From: Sphingomonas sp. IC081
GTDB lineage: Bacteria > Pseudomonadota > Alphaproteobacteria > Sphingomonadales > Sphingomonadaceae
Direction of reading: 5' to 3'
DNA: 64,000 bases
NCBI RefSeq assembly: GCF_006874585.1
Contig: NZ_CP029761.1
Coordinates: forward strand, 2,429,001 to 2,493,000
Both the position numbers and the translations under genes were made by a program. The notes below the pieces were generated by a model. It saw nothing but the letters and a program-made list of their open reading frames with translations. It was not told the DNA's origin and made no database searches. This document shows, in pieces, positions 27,805-37,019 of the stretch; within the stretch, counting starts at the first letter, position 1; every line of letters begins with the position of its first letter.

Positions 27805-27838
27805 CGGATCCTCATTTTTCCTTGAAACAGATCGACCC

Positions 27839-28381
27839 TTAAAACAGTTCGACTTCGCCGCGCGGTTCCCGCCGGACCACCGGCTGGACAGCCACTTCCG
27901 GAGCCTCGGCAACGGTACGGCAGCGCACGAGACCGGATGCCGGTCGAAAATCGACACGGCGCGCGCAAGTACCGCCGAGATCCTCACGCATTAGCTCGAT
28001 GCGCTCTCGGACCAGGAAACCCCGCGCGAATTCAGCATTGGCCGTGCCAATCCGTTGCATACCCGCTCGGATGTTCGCGCCGCCGTACAGATGGGCTCTG
28101 AGCCGCTCCTTGCGGGCACCATAGGCGAGCATCTCGTTGATCAGCATCTCCATGAGGTAAACCCCATAGTGGACATCGACCTCCCCCCGCGCGTGCGTAG
28201 CGGGCGGCTCGGAAAGCAGAAAATGGTTCATGCCGCCCAGTTCGATCACCGGATCATAGAGGCACGTCGCCACGCACGAGCCCAAGACCGTACTGAGTTC
28301 CACCTTGGGGCCCGCACTGACCCTGAACTGCCCCTGCAGCACCGTAAGGTGCGTACTCGCGGGTGAATTTGCAGATGCCAT
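27839..28381 (-). CDS. cheD: Chemoreceptor glutamine deamidase CheD
   Basis: It deamidates receptor glutamines and often pairs with CheC or CheY-P feedback. From ATG 28381 the protein has 180 residues, with catalytic Cys36 in VLGSCVATC and His53 in GGMNHFLL, the CheD active-site pattern. A C-terminal extension (about 25 residues, Arg/Glu-rich) goes beyond the usual core. The start lies 4 bp after the cheB stop. No cheC is seen in the window. Confidence 0.9.
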   Translation of the reverse strand: MASANSPASTHLTVLQGQFRVSAGPKVELSTVLGSCVATCLYDPVIELGGMNHFLLSEPPATHARGEVDVHYGVYLMEMLINEMLAYGARKERLRAHLYGGANIRAGMQRIGTANAEFARGFLVRERIELMREDLGGTCARRVDFRPASGLVRCRTVAEAPEVAVQPVVRREPRGEVELF

Positions 28382-28385
28382 CTTG

Positions 28386-29459
28386 TCATGCCGCCTTGTT
28401 GAGGGCGTGGCCGGCAATCCGGTCGACCGGGGCCACTACATTTGCCGCACCGAGCGAAATTGCCACGCGCGGCATCCCGAACACCGTGCAAGTGCGTTCA
28501 TCCTGCGCAATCGTATGCGCGCCGGCCTGACGCATGGCCAGCAACCCCCGCGCACCGTCCTGCCCCATGCCGGTAAGAAGAATGCCGACCGCCTCAGCCC
28601 CCACGACCTGTGCCACCGAGGCGAACAGGGCATCGACGCTCGGGACATGACCGCTGATCGGTTCACCGCGCCGCATCTTCCCCAGCAGCGTGCTTCCGTC
28701 CCGATCGAGCTTCACAGTCAAATGGCAACTGGCGGCGGCTGCAAGATAGACATTTCCAGGCAACAAGGGCGTATCCATGTCGGCAGCCTGGACGTGCGCC
28801 GGACAGGCCAGATCGAGCGTCCGGGCAATAGCCGGAGCAAAGCGCGGGTTGACGTGCTGGACGATCACGGTCGGCGGACAATCGATCGGGAAGCCTCCCA
28901 GCACGACCTGCAACGCCTCCACACCGCCTGTCGAGGAGCCGATCGCGATCAACCGGGTTTCGCGCCGGATCGAGAGCCGACTTTCAGCGGCTACCATGGT
29001 AGCAGCGCCAACTCGGACATCCCGCGGCCGCTGCTCCGGCCTCGATTCGATTCGAGCATCGAAACGCACTTGCGCCGCATCGCGGATTAGATCCGCCAGT
29101 TCCCCGCCGTCCTGCAACGCCAGCTTGCCGCCGGGATCATACTTCGCATAACAATTGACTGCCCCGAGCGCGAGTGCACGGGCAGTCACCTCGTTACCGT
29201 CCTGGGTGGCGCCCGACACCACGATCACCGGGGTCGGACGCAAGGCCATGATCTTTTCGAGAAAGTCGAGCCCGTTCATGCCTGGCATCTCGATGTCGAG
29301 CGTCACCACGTCGGGATCGAGCTGCTTGATAAGAGCCCTCCCCTCGGCCGCATCAGAAGCGGTGCCGACAACCTCGATGTCCCCCTGCTCGCGCAGCCTC
29401 GACATCAGGATCGCCCGCATGGTCGGCGAATCGTCGACGATGAGAACCCTGATGCTCAC
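28386..29459 (-). CDS. cheB: Chemotaxis methylesterase/response regulator CheB (active form)
   Basis: This 357-residue receiver-methylesterase has its phospho-acceptor at Asp55 (LDIEMPGMNG). The catalytic triad is complete: Ser176 (IGSSTGG), His202 (VIVQHVNPRF) and Asp301 (LLTGMGQDG). It removes methyl groups from receptors and deamidates glutamines. The 5' end overlaps the cheR stop by 4 bp. It contrasts with the second CheB homologue at 33100-34137, which lacks the histidine. Confidence 0.93.
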   Translation of the reverse strand: MSIRVLIVDDSPTMRAILMSRLREQGDIEVVGTASDAAEGRALIKQLDPDVVTLDIEMPGMNGLDFLEKIMALRPTPVIVVSGATQDGNEVTARALALGAVNCYAKYDPGGKLALQDGGELADLIRDAAQVRFDARIESRPEQRPRDVRVGAATMVAAESRLSIRRETRLIAIGSSTGGVEALQVVLGGFPIDCPPTVIVQHVNPRFAPAIARTLDLACPAHVQAADMDTPLLPGNVYLAAAASCHLTVKLDRDGSTLLGKMRRGEPISGHVPSVDALFASVAQVVGAEAVGILLTGMGQDGARGLLAMRQAGAHTIAQDERTCTVFGMPRVAISLGAANVVAPVDRIAGHALNKAA

Positions 29460-30325
29460 GCCGCGCTCCTCTGGTAGATGGTTGGACCGACCAGCCTAAG
29501 CACCTGCGTTGCCGGACCGGTCACGCGCTCGGAATGGCCAATGTAGAGAAAGCCTCCCGGCTGCAGGGCCTGGGCATAGCGGGCAACAAGCCGCTCCTTG
29601 GTTTCGTTGTCGAAGTAGATCATCACGTTGCGGCAGAAGATCGCATCAAAGCGCCCCTTCATCGGCCACTCGCCTTGCAGGTTGAGTGTCCGGAACCGCA
29701 CCAATGCACGCGCGGCATCGGCGATGCGGACCTGCCCTCCGCTCGATGCACTCCATGCCGACCGCAGCGCGGCCGGCACCGGATCGAGATCCCCCGCCGC
29801 ATACGTCGCCGCCTCGGCCTTTGCCAGCGCGTGAGGAGCGATGTCGCTCGCCAGCAGCACGAAATCACGCCGGGCCATGTCAAGGCCAGCACTCCGGTCG
29901 CTGCCCAGCATGGTCATCACGATTGACCACACTTCCTCGCCGCTCGAACATCCCGCCGACCATAGACGCACCGGCTGCCCTGCGCGCAAGCATTCGATCG
30001 CATGGGGCCGGACATGCTCGGCAAGATGCTCGAAGTGGTGCGCTTCACGATAGAAGAAGGTGTGATTGGTGGTCAGCGCGGCCACCGCACGCCCCATCTC
30101 GGTGCTGTCTGCGCGCATCATTTCGACATAACGCGCAAAGCTGATCGCGCCCGTCTCGCGCACCAGGGGAGCAAGACGCGAATAGACCAGCATCGACTTG
30201 CGCTGCGAGAGCACGATGCCCACCGCATCATAGACAATCTTGGCGATCGCCGCGAAATCGGCGTCCCCATAGATGTCCGGGCTGACCCCGGGGACCTGTT
30301 CGGTCGCCGTTGCCATAGCGTTCAT
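29456..30325 (-). CDS. cheR: Chemotaxis methyltransferase CheR
   Basis: This 289-residue SAM-dependent methyltransferase methylates receptor glutamates. It shows TTNHTFFYREAHHFEHL, the SAM-binding WSAGCSSGEEVWS, and FDAIFCRNVMIYFD (cores FFYREAHHF, SAGCSSGEE, CRNVMIYF). The start overlaps the cheA stop by 4 bp, so translation is probably coupled. Confidence 0.94.
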   Translation of the reverse strand: MNAMATATEQVPGVSPDIYGDADFAAIAKIVYDAVGIVLSQRKSMLVYSRLAPLVRETGAISFARYVEMMRADSTEMGRAVAALTTNHTFFYREAHHFEHLAEHVRPHAIECLRAGQPVRLWSAGCSSGEEVWSIVMTMLGSDRSAGLDMARRDFVLLASDIAPHALAKAEAATYAAGDLDPVPAALRSAWSASSGGQVRIADAARALVRFRTLNLQGEWPMKGRFDAIFCRNVMIYFDNETKERLVARYAQALQPGGFLYIGHSERVTGPATQVLRLVGPTIYQRSAA

Positions 30326-32619
30326 GCGACCTGCCTCTCATGACCGGCGCGATCCTGGGCAGGCAGAGCGCAGGCGACCAGACCGTCGACATCGACAATC
30401 AGCGCCACCCGGCCATCGCCGAGGATGGTCGCCCCCGCCACGCCTTCCACGGGACGAAAATTAGTGGCGAGACTTTTGATAACGAACTGGCGCTGGTCCT
30501 GGATATCATCGACCAGCAAGGCTGCCTGGCCCGCGCTTTCGGTATCGACAACGATGAGCACCCCCTGCTCTGGATGCCCGGCAAGCCTATCCTCCGAACC
30601 CATCTGGGCACCAAGTGCCTCACGCAGGGAAATGACCGGAATGAAACGGCCACGCACGTTGAGCATCGCCTGGCTCGATCCCAAGCCCTGCACATCATCC
30701 GGCGAGGGCCGCAAGCTCTCCACCACATGTGCAAGCGGGACCACCAGCGTCTGGTCGCAGACATTGACTATCATGCCATCGGAAATTGCCAGCGTAAGCG
30801 GCAGCGTCAGGATAAAAGCCGTCCCCTTGCCGGGATTGCTTTCGATAGTGATACGCCCGCCCAGATCCTTCACGTTCTGACGCACGACATCCATGCCGAC
30901 CCCGCGCCCGGAGATATTCGAGACGACCTGCGCAGTGGAGAACCCTGGCGCGAAGATCAGGTTGTCAATCTCTTCGGCGGAAAGCTGTGCATCGGCACTG
31001 ACGATGCCCTTCTCGATCGCCTTGGCCAGAACCCGCTCGCGGTTGATCCCGGCGCCATCGTCGGCAATCGAAATGAGGATGCGGCCGGCACGGTGTTCGG
31101 CCGAAAGGGTCAGCGTACCCTCCGGTGACTTGCCCGCGGCGATGCGCGCTTCGGCAGTCTCGATGCCGTGATCGACCGCGTTGCGGATGAGGTGGGTCAA
31201 CGGCTCACCGAGCCGCTCGATCACCGTCTTGTCGAGTTCCGTGGTTTCGCCGAAAACATCCAGCTTTACATGCTTGCCCGTCGAAGCCGCGAGATCCCGT
31301 AAAATGCGAGGCACACGGCTGAATACGCTCCCAATCGGCTGGGCTCGGATCGACATCGCGCTTTCCTGGATGTCGCGCGTCAAGCTCTCGAGCAGTGAAA
31401 GTTCCTCGCTGGCATTGATCGTCACCCCTTCAAGGCGCTGAACCAGCATGGCTTGGGCGATTACCAGTTCGCCAACCAGATCGATCAGCCGATCAAGTTT
31501 GAACAGGTCGATGCGGATCGATTGACCTGCCCCGGATACCGGAGCAGTTCCCCCAGCAGGAGCCGCGGAAGCGGTCGCTGCAGCAGTTGCCGCCGGTTCA
31601 GCGGCTGGCGGCAAAACTGCCACCGCGACCGGCGTTGGCATAGGCGGCGGAACAGGAACAGGTCGGCTGGAAACCGGCTCGGCTTCTGATGCCCTTCCTG
31701 TCCCGTCCGGCAAGCCATCCGCAGCCTCGGTCACGGCCGGGCCGACTTGCGCTGAAATGGTGGTCGGATCCAGTTCGGTCGAAGCTACAGCGTCTTCGGC
31801 CGAGTCATCGCCGAACACCACCGCGCAGTCATCACCGATGAAGTCGAAGATGTCGCGCACTGCATCTTCGCTCACTTCGGCGGGCATCGCAAAAGTCCAG
31901 GCCAGATATCCCTCGGCAATGTCGAGACTATCGAGCGGCGGCACTTGCGAAACGTCGCAGGCAGCCACACGCCCGCCGAGTGATGCGACTTCACGCAGCA
32001 TGAGCAGCGGTTCGCTTCCGTTGCGCATGGCTCCGGCTCGCGGGCGCACCTGGACATGCCAACTGGCAGGTTCGACCGCGCCGTCTGCAGTTGTCGCACT
32101 GGCGGGAACATCGAATCCACCGGTCAGATCGTCGAGCAGCGAATCGAGATCTATACCGAAATCATCATCACCGCCGGAAGAACTCGTCACAGCGGGGTCA
32201 GGCTCGCGATCGGATTCAGCAGCATGCGCCGCGCCCGCAACATTGGCCGCCATCGCCCCTTCCATCTCGGCGATCAGCGCCGCATCGGCAGGTGCATCCC
32301 CGCCCTCGCGTGCGGCCTCGACGTGATCAGCCAGGGTGTCGAGCGCACGCAGCAGGAGATCGACGAGTTTCGGGTCGATCGGCACCAGGCCCTCACGCAC
32401 GTCGGACAGCAGCGTCTCGAATGTATGAGTATAAGCCTGAAGCGCGCCAAAACCGAAAGCGCCGGCACCACCCTTGATCGAATGAACCCCGCGAAACACC
32501 GCGTTCACGGTATCCGAATCGTGTGTACCCGCCTTGCACGCCGCGAGCCCCGCTTCGGCGGCAGCCAGCGACTCTTCGCACTCAGCGAAGAATATCTGCT
32601 GGATTTCTTCGGGACTCAC
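30322..32619 (-). CDS. cheA: Chemotaxis histidine kinase CheA
   Basis: This 765-residue kinase has an HPt domain with His46 (GVHSIKGGAGAFGF). A long acidic and Pro/Ala-rich linker (about 110-370) follows, replacing a typical P2 layout. The dimerization and ATPase domains show HLIRNAVDHGIE, ADDGAGI and GRGVGMDVV. A C-terminal CheW-like domain ends the protein. It phosphorylates CheY and CheB in response to receptors. The start overlaps the stop of the upstream STAS gene by 4 bp. Confidence 0.94.
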   Translation of the reverse strand: MSPEEIQQIFFAECEESLAAAEAGLAACKAGTHDSDTVNAVFRGVHSIKGGAGAFGFGALQAYTHTFETLLSDVREGLVPIDPKLVDLLLRALDTLADHVEAAREGGDAPADAALIAEMEGAMAANVAGAAHAAESDREPDPAVTSSSGGDDDFGIDLDSLLDDLTGGFDVPASATTADGAVEPASWHVQVRPRAGAMRNGSEPLLMLREVASLGGRVAACDVSQVPPLDSLDIAEGYLAWTFAMPAEVSEDAVRDIFDFIGDDCAVVFGDDSAEDAVASTELDPTTISAQVGPAVTEAADGLPDGTGRASEAEPVSSRPVPVPPPMPTPVAVAVLPPAAEPAATAAATASAAPAGGTAPVSGAGQSIRIDLFKLDRLIDLVGELVIAQAMLVQRLEGVTINASEELSLLESLTRDIQESAMSIRAQPIGSVFSRVPRILRDLAASTGKHVKLDVFGETTELDKTVIERLGEPLTHLIRNAVDHGIETAEARIAAGKSPEGTLTLSAEHRAGRILISIADDGAGINRERVLAKAIEKGIVSADAQLSAEEIDNLIFAPGFSTAQVVSNISGRGVGMDVVRQNVKDLGGRITIESNPGKGTAFILTLPLTLAISDGMIVNVCDQTLVVPLAHVVESLRPSPDDVQGLGSSQAMLNVRGRFIPVISLREALGAQMGSEDRLAGHPEQGVLIVVDTESAGQAALLVDDIQDQRQFVIKSLATNFRPVEGVAGATILGDGRVALIVDVDGLVACALPAQDRAGHERQVA

Positions 32620-32900
32620 AGCGCGGCCTCCTCAAAGAGTTCGGACTCCAGGCCCGTCAGTTGCACGGCATCGAGCAGAGCCGGGGACGCAGTGATCACC
32701 GCTCCGCCGCCGCTTCGCCGCGCCGAAACGAGTAGTTGCAGCACGGCCTGACCGACATGCTCGACCCCGCTGCCGTCGATGCTGATGGGCTGAAGACCCA
32801 CAGCTGCCACGAACTCCGGCAACAGCACTTCGGCCGCGGCCCGGTCGCAACGGGCGGGAAGGACTATCCCAGCCCCACTTGCCTCGCTGATCGCTGTCAT
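32616..32900 (-). CDS. STAS-domain protein, first gene of the che operon
   Basis: This 94-residue protein has a STAS (anti-sigma antagonist-like) fold: alternating strands and helices, with the ISIDGSGVEHVGQAVLQLLV segment (core VEHVGQAVLQLL) where a regulatory serine would sit. ATG at 32900 has GAGGAAA just upstream. It overlaps cheA by 4 bp, so it is the leader gene of the operon. Similar small STAS proteins head che clusters in other proteobacteria. The Ser58-like residue of true SpoIIAA proteins is not clear here. Confidence 0.75.
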   Translation of the reverse strand: MTAISEASGAGIVLPARCDRAAAEVLLPEFVAAVGLQPISIDGSGVEHVGQAVLQLLVSARRSGGGAVITASPALLDAVQLTGLESELFEEAAL

Positions 32901-33099
32901 CGAAATTTCCTCGTCGCATTGCCCCACATCGTCTTCTTCCGAGCAGGAAGAGAACGGGCTCGACGCCGTTCTATGCCCAGCCATGCCAACGGTGCGTTGT
33001 GCGCATTCTCAGTCGAAGCCCTTATCTCCGTTAAGGAAATTGGTCGGCTAATCGGCGGTATCGGCATGGTGAGAAATCTTAGGAAGAAGGCGAAACCCG

Positions 33100-34137
33100 A
33101 TGCATGACGCCCGCGTACTCGTGGTCGACGATTCAGCAGCGATGCGCGCGTTGTTTTGCGACGTCCTGGAGCAGTCCAAAAACGTCGTCGTCGTCGGCAC
33201 CGCCGCAAGCGCCGCCGAGGCCCGCAGCCAGATCGCCCAACTGCAGCCCAATGTCGTGACGCTTGACGTCGAGATGCCGGGGATGAGCGGAATCGAATTC
33301 CTCGAGGAGATCATGAGCACCAACCCGATGCCGGTGGTCATGCTTTCCGCCCTTACTCAAAGCGGCACGGAAACCTCACTCAAGGCCTTCGAACTGGGGG
33401 CGGTGGAGTGCTTTCCAAAGCCGCTCAAGGCCACACCCGAACAATTCGCCAAGACGGTCGGCAAACTGGGCAAAGTGGTGGTCGCCGCAGCCAACTCGAA
33501 CGTGCGCGACCGTCCCCGCCATCGCGGACCCAAGGCCGAGAGCACCGAGGGCTATACGCCCAATGGCAAGATCGCCGCTTTCAGTACCTCCATGGGCGGC
33601 GTCGACGCCTTGACCGAAGTGCTCGGCCACTATCCAAAGAATTGTCCACCCACAGTCATCATTCTTCAGACCGAACCAGCCCTCGCCGAAATGTTCATCA
33701 CCCGTGCCAACAAGGACTGTGCATGCACTATCAAGGCGGTCGCCGATGGAGCGGAACTGGTGGCGGGAACGGTCCATATCGCGTTCGATCCCGGGAAACA
33801 CGTGATCGTGGAGCCGGGTAGCCCGCCGAAACTGCGGACGGTCGAACGCGAACCGGTCGAAGGCTTCCGCCCTTCCGCAACGCTGCTGTTCGGCACTATC
33901 GCGCGCGGCGGACTTCCCGCCATCGGCGCGGTGTTGACCGGTATGGGCGAGGATGGCGCAAAAGGTCTAAAACTCCTGCAGGCGGCGGGCTGTCGTACCC
34001 TCGCTCAGGACCGCGGAACGGCAACGGTACCGCAGGCGCCCGCGGCTGCGGTCGAGGCGGGCGCAGTCGATGCCGAATTGAAGCTGGAAGAACTTGCTGC
34101 CGATGTGCTGACCCAGTGCGGTGCGGCGGAGGGTTAA
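33100..34137 (+). CDS. CheB homologue lacking the catalytic histidine
   Basis: This 345-residue protein is divergent from the che operon. The receiver domain is normal, with Asp56 in LDVEMPGMSG. The methylesterase half keeps Ser164 (FSTSMGG) and Asp285 (TGMGEDG), but the residue matching His190 of Salmonella CheB is Thr191 (IILQTEPAL). The usual C-terminal FGMPREA is replaced by VPQAPAAAVEAG. It is therefore probably inactive as a methylesterase and may act as a receiver sink, an array adaptor or a regulator of the active CheB. Confidence 0.85.
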   Translation: MHDARVLVVDDSAAMRALFCDVLEQSKNVVVVGTAASAAEARSQIAQLQPNVVTLDVEMPGMSGIEFLEEIMSTNPMPVVMLSALTQSGTETSLKAFELGAVECFPKPLKATPEQFAKTVGKLGKVVVAAANSNVRDRPRHRGPKAESTEGYTPNGKIAAFSTSMGGVDALTEVLGHYPKNCPPTVIILQTEPALAEMFITRANKDCACTIKAVADGAELVAGTVHIAFDPGKHVIVEPGSPPKLRTVEREPVEGFRPSATLLFGTIARGGLPAIGAVLTGMGEDGAKGLKLLQAAGCRTLAQDRGTATVPQAPAAAVEAGAVDAELKLEELAADVLTQCGAAEG

Positions 34138-34248
34138 AGCACCCACCTTTCCTACGGCACCGGCCCGCTCCCCCTCCCTGCCTCCCCTACGGGATAGAAT
34201 CTGGAAGGTCGCCGCAAGCTCGTCACAAGTGTGACGAACGCTCCCAAC

Positions 34249-34291
34249 AAAAAAGCCGCCGACGCCGAGGGATAGGGGAGGCGTCGGCGGC
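34249..34291 (-). terminator. Rho-independent terminator of the emr efflux operon
   Basis: On the minus strand, a perfect 12-bp stem (GCCGCCGACGCC with GGCGTCGGCGGC, 13-nt loop) is followed by TTTTTT. It lies 24 bp after the emrB stop. Confidence 0.9.
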
Positions 34292-34314
34292 TCGCCGGTC
34301 GGTGGGTGGACGGG

Positions 34315-35868
34315 TTAATGTCCGCCCGAGGCCGGCTTCGCACCGCGAGGCGGACGCGGTGCAATCCAGATCGTGCAGGCTGCGATGAACAGCAGCACGG
34401 CACAGAGCGCGAAAACATGGACAGTGCCCAGCGCCGTGCCCTGCCCGTCGACGAGGTTGGCCAAAGTCTGCCGTGCCTGCGCCAGCGAGAACCCGGCGGC
34501 CTGAAGCTGGTCCATCGTCTGCTGCGCGCCGTTCATCGAGGCGGCCATGTCGGCGCTGTTGGCACGCGACATGTCTTCCCAGGTGGTCGTCACCAGAGCC
34601 GTGGCGATGGCGCTAGCAAGGGTGCGGCCGAAGTTGGCGATGCCCGCCGCGCCCGCCGTCTCGTCCGGATCGACCGAGGCGAGGCTGATCGTGGTCAGCG
34701 GCACCATGAACAGCGACACACCCACGCCCTGCACCAGCTGCGGCCAGGCAATGGTCCAGAACGCCACGTCGGTGGACCAGCTGGTGCGGAAGATCGCGAC
34801 GATGCCGATCCACGAAATGCCGAGGAACACCAGCAAACGCGGATCGAAGCGCTGCATCAGCTTGGGCACGAAGGGCGATGCGAAGACCGCCAGCACGCCG
34901 GAAAAGGCCATCGCCTCACCCGCCTGCGTCGCGGTGTAGCCCATCGAGGCCTGCAACCACTGCGGGATCACCACGACCGACGCGAAGTAAGTGCCGAAAG
35001 CGATGGTGAGCGAGAACGTCGCTGCCGAGAAACCGCGATGGCGGAAGACTTTCAGGTCCACCACCGGGTGATCCTCGGTCAGTTCCCAGACCACGAAGGC
35101 GATGAAGAAGATCACCGCGATCACCGCCAGCGCGACGATGAAGGGCGAGCCGAACCAGTCATGCTCGCGCCCGAGGTCGAGCATCATCTGGAACGCCGCC
35201 ACCCATGCGATCAGCAGGCCAAGACCGACAACGTCGATCGGCAGCTTGCGCGTGGGCGTCTCGATCCCGCGCAAGATCGTGAACAGGCCGAAGAAGACCA
35301 GCGCCACGATCGGCACGTTGATGAAGAAGATCCACTCCCACGACCAATTGTCGGAGATGTAGCCACCGACGATCGGACCGGCGATAGGCGCCGTCACCAC
35401 CGTCATCGCCCACATAGCCATGGCGCGGGGATGCATGTGCCTGGGGAAGATGCGCAGCAGCAGCGTCTGCGTCAGTGGCATCAGCGGGCCGCCGCAGAAG
35501 CCCTGTCCAAGGCGGAACAGCACCAGCAGCGGGAACGTATGGGCGATACCGCAGAGCGCGGAAAACAGGCCAAAGCCGATCAGCGAGAGCAGGAATACCC
35601 GCAGGCTGCCGAAGCGCCCTGCGAGCCAGCCCGTAAGCGGCACGCAGATTGCCTCGGCCACGGCGTAGGACGTGATCGCCCAGGTGCCGTTCGACACCGA
35701 CACCCCGAGCCCGCCCGAAATGTGCGGGATCGAGACGTTGGCGATCGTCATGTCGAGCACGACGACGAAGTTGGCCATCGCCAGCAGGAAGCCGGCCACC
35801 AGCAACTTCGCGCCGGTGAACGTTGGCCCGTCAACCGCCCCGGCAGCAGCGGGGGGAGCGCCGGCCAT
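34315..35868 (-). CDS. emrB: DHA2-family MFS drug exporter (EmrB-like)
   Basis: This 517-residue inner-membrane transporter has about 14 hydrophobic segments. The N-terminal LDMTIANVSIPHISGGLG is the classic DHA2 signature, and FRLGQGFCGGPLMP matches motif C/A-type regions. It would pump drugs or other hydrophobic compounds through the EmrA adaptor and the outer-membrane channel encoded upstream. The ATG overlaps the emrA TGA by one base. Confidence 0.9.
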   Translation of the reverse strand: MAGAPPAAAGAVDGPTFTGAKLLVAGFLLAMANFVVVLDMTIANVSIPHISGGLGVSVSNGTWAITSYAVAEAICVPLTGWLAGRFGSLRVFLLSLIGFGLFSALCGIAHTFPLLVLFRLGQGFCGGPLMPLTQTLLLRIFPRHMHPRAMAMWAMTVVTAPIAGPIVGGYISDNWSWEWIFFINVPIVALVFFGLFTILRGIETPTRKLPIDVVGLGLLIAWVAAFQMMLDLGREHDWFGSPFIVALAVIAVIFFIAFVVWELTEDHPVVDLKVFRHRGFSAATFSLTIAFGTYFASVVVIPQWLQASMGYTATQAGEAMAFSGVLAVFASPFVPKLMQRFDPRLLVFLGISWIGIVAIFRTSWSTDVAFWTIAWPQLVQGVGVSLFMVPLTTISLASVDPDETAGAAGIANFGRTLASAIATALVTTTWEDMSRANSADMAASMNGAQQTMDQLQAAGFSLAQARQTLANLVDGQGTALGTVHVFALCAVLLFIAACTIWIAPRPPRGAKPASGGH

Positions 35869-37019
35869 CAGTCAGCGTCCGTCAGTTCGACTTCCGCGTC
35901 CATCGACAGGCCGATGCGCAGCGGATGCTCCTGCAGTTCCTTAGGATCGAGTTCGATGCGCACCGGCAGGCGCTGCACCACCTTGATCCAGTTGCCGGTT
36001 GCGTTCTGCGCCGGGATCAGCGCGAAAGCGGCGCCGGTGCCGCCGGCAAAGCCGATCACCTTGCCGTGGTACCGGACCTTGGAACCGTAGAAGTCCGAGG
36101 TCAGCGTGGCCTTCTGGCCGGGGCGCACGTTGCCGAGCTGCGTTTCCTTGAAGTTCGCATCGACATAGAGCTGGCCGACCGGAACCACGGTCATCGCCAC
36201 ATTGCCGGCCTGAACCTTCTGTCCCACCTGAATGGCGCGCTTGGCGATCACACCGTCGATCGGCGCGCGCACGATGGTGCGTTCGAGATCGAGCTTGGCC
36301 TGATCGACCTTGGCCTGGGCCTGGCGGATCTGCGGCGCGGTGCTGAGCGTGGTGCCCTGGGTGATGGCGACCGAGGCGTCTTCCTGACGGCGGGCGCTGA
36401 CGGCAGCGGCCTGCATCTGGGCCAGCATCGCGCGGGCCTCGCCTTCCGACGCCTTGGCCGAGGCCAGAGCCTCACGCGCGGTGGTCAGGTCTTCGGCGGA
36501 AACCGCCCCCGAACCGACCAGAGCGGCGCGGCGTCCGTAATCGGCCTGCGCCTTGGTCAGCGTGGCCTTCGCGGAAGCGAGCTTCGCCTTGGCCGAGTTG
36601 ATCTGCGCATCGCTGGCGTCTGCCGAAGCGCCCAGCGCCCGGTTATTGGCAAGCGACTGGCCGTAAGTGCGCTGCGCCGAAGCCAGTTCGGCCTCGGCCT
36701 GTTCAAGCGCGATCCGCTGGTCGGCATCTTCGATGCGGAACAGCAGCTGGCCCTTGCGCACCGGCTGCGTGTCTGTGACCAGCACTTCGACCACGCGGCC
36801 CGACGTGAGCGGCGTCACCTGCGCATTGTCACCGCCGACATAGGCATTGTCGGTCGAGACCGAGCGGCTGCCGATGAAGAGATCGTAGGCGCCATAGAGC
36901 ACCGCGACGCCGACAACGGCGGCGCCAAGGCCCAGCAGCAAAGGCTTGCGGCGGCTCTTGCCCAGCACGCTGGTGTCTCCAGCGTTTCCTGCGGGCGAAC
37001 CCTGCGCTTCGTCAGTCAT
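35868..37019 (-). CDS. emrA: HlyD/EmrA-family membrane-fusion protein
   Basis: This 383-residue adaptor spans the periplasm. One N-terminal membrane segment (about 20-45) precedes STDNAYVGGDNAQVTPLTSGRV, the EmrA signature (core TDNAYVGGDNAQVTP). A long helical hairpin (about 105-220) and a C-terminal beta domain with VGQLYVDANFKETQL follow (core DANFKE). The ATG overlaps the outer-membrane gene's TGA, so translation is coupled. A longer 397-residue reading exists, but the internal Met at 37019 fits the coupling better. Confidence 0.9.
   Translation of the reverse strand: MTDEAQGSPAGNAGDTSVLGKSRRKPLLLGLGAAVVGVAVLYGAYDLFIGSRSVSTDNAYVGGDNAQVTPLTSGRVVEVLVTDTQPVRKGQLLFRIEDADQRIALEQAEAELASAQRTYGQSLANNRALGASADASDAQINSAKAKLASAKATLTKAQADYGRRAALVGSGAVSAEDLTTAREALASAKASEGEARAMLAQMQAAAVSARRQEDASVAITQGTTLSTAPQIRQAQAKVDQAKLDLERTIVRAPIDGVIAKRAIQVGQKVQAGNVAMTVVPVGQLYVDANFKETQLGNVRPGQKATLTSDFYGSKVRYHGKVIGFAGGTGAAFALIPAQNATGNWIKVVQRLPVRIELDPKELQEHPLRIGLSMDAEVELTDAD

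Noticed and set aside
34306-36090. 594-codon open frame on the plus strand
   Set aside because: It is antisense to emrB and emrA, with His/Arg/Gln-rich low-complexity sequence and no ribosome-binding site.
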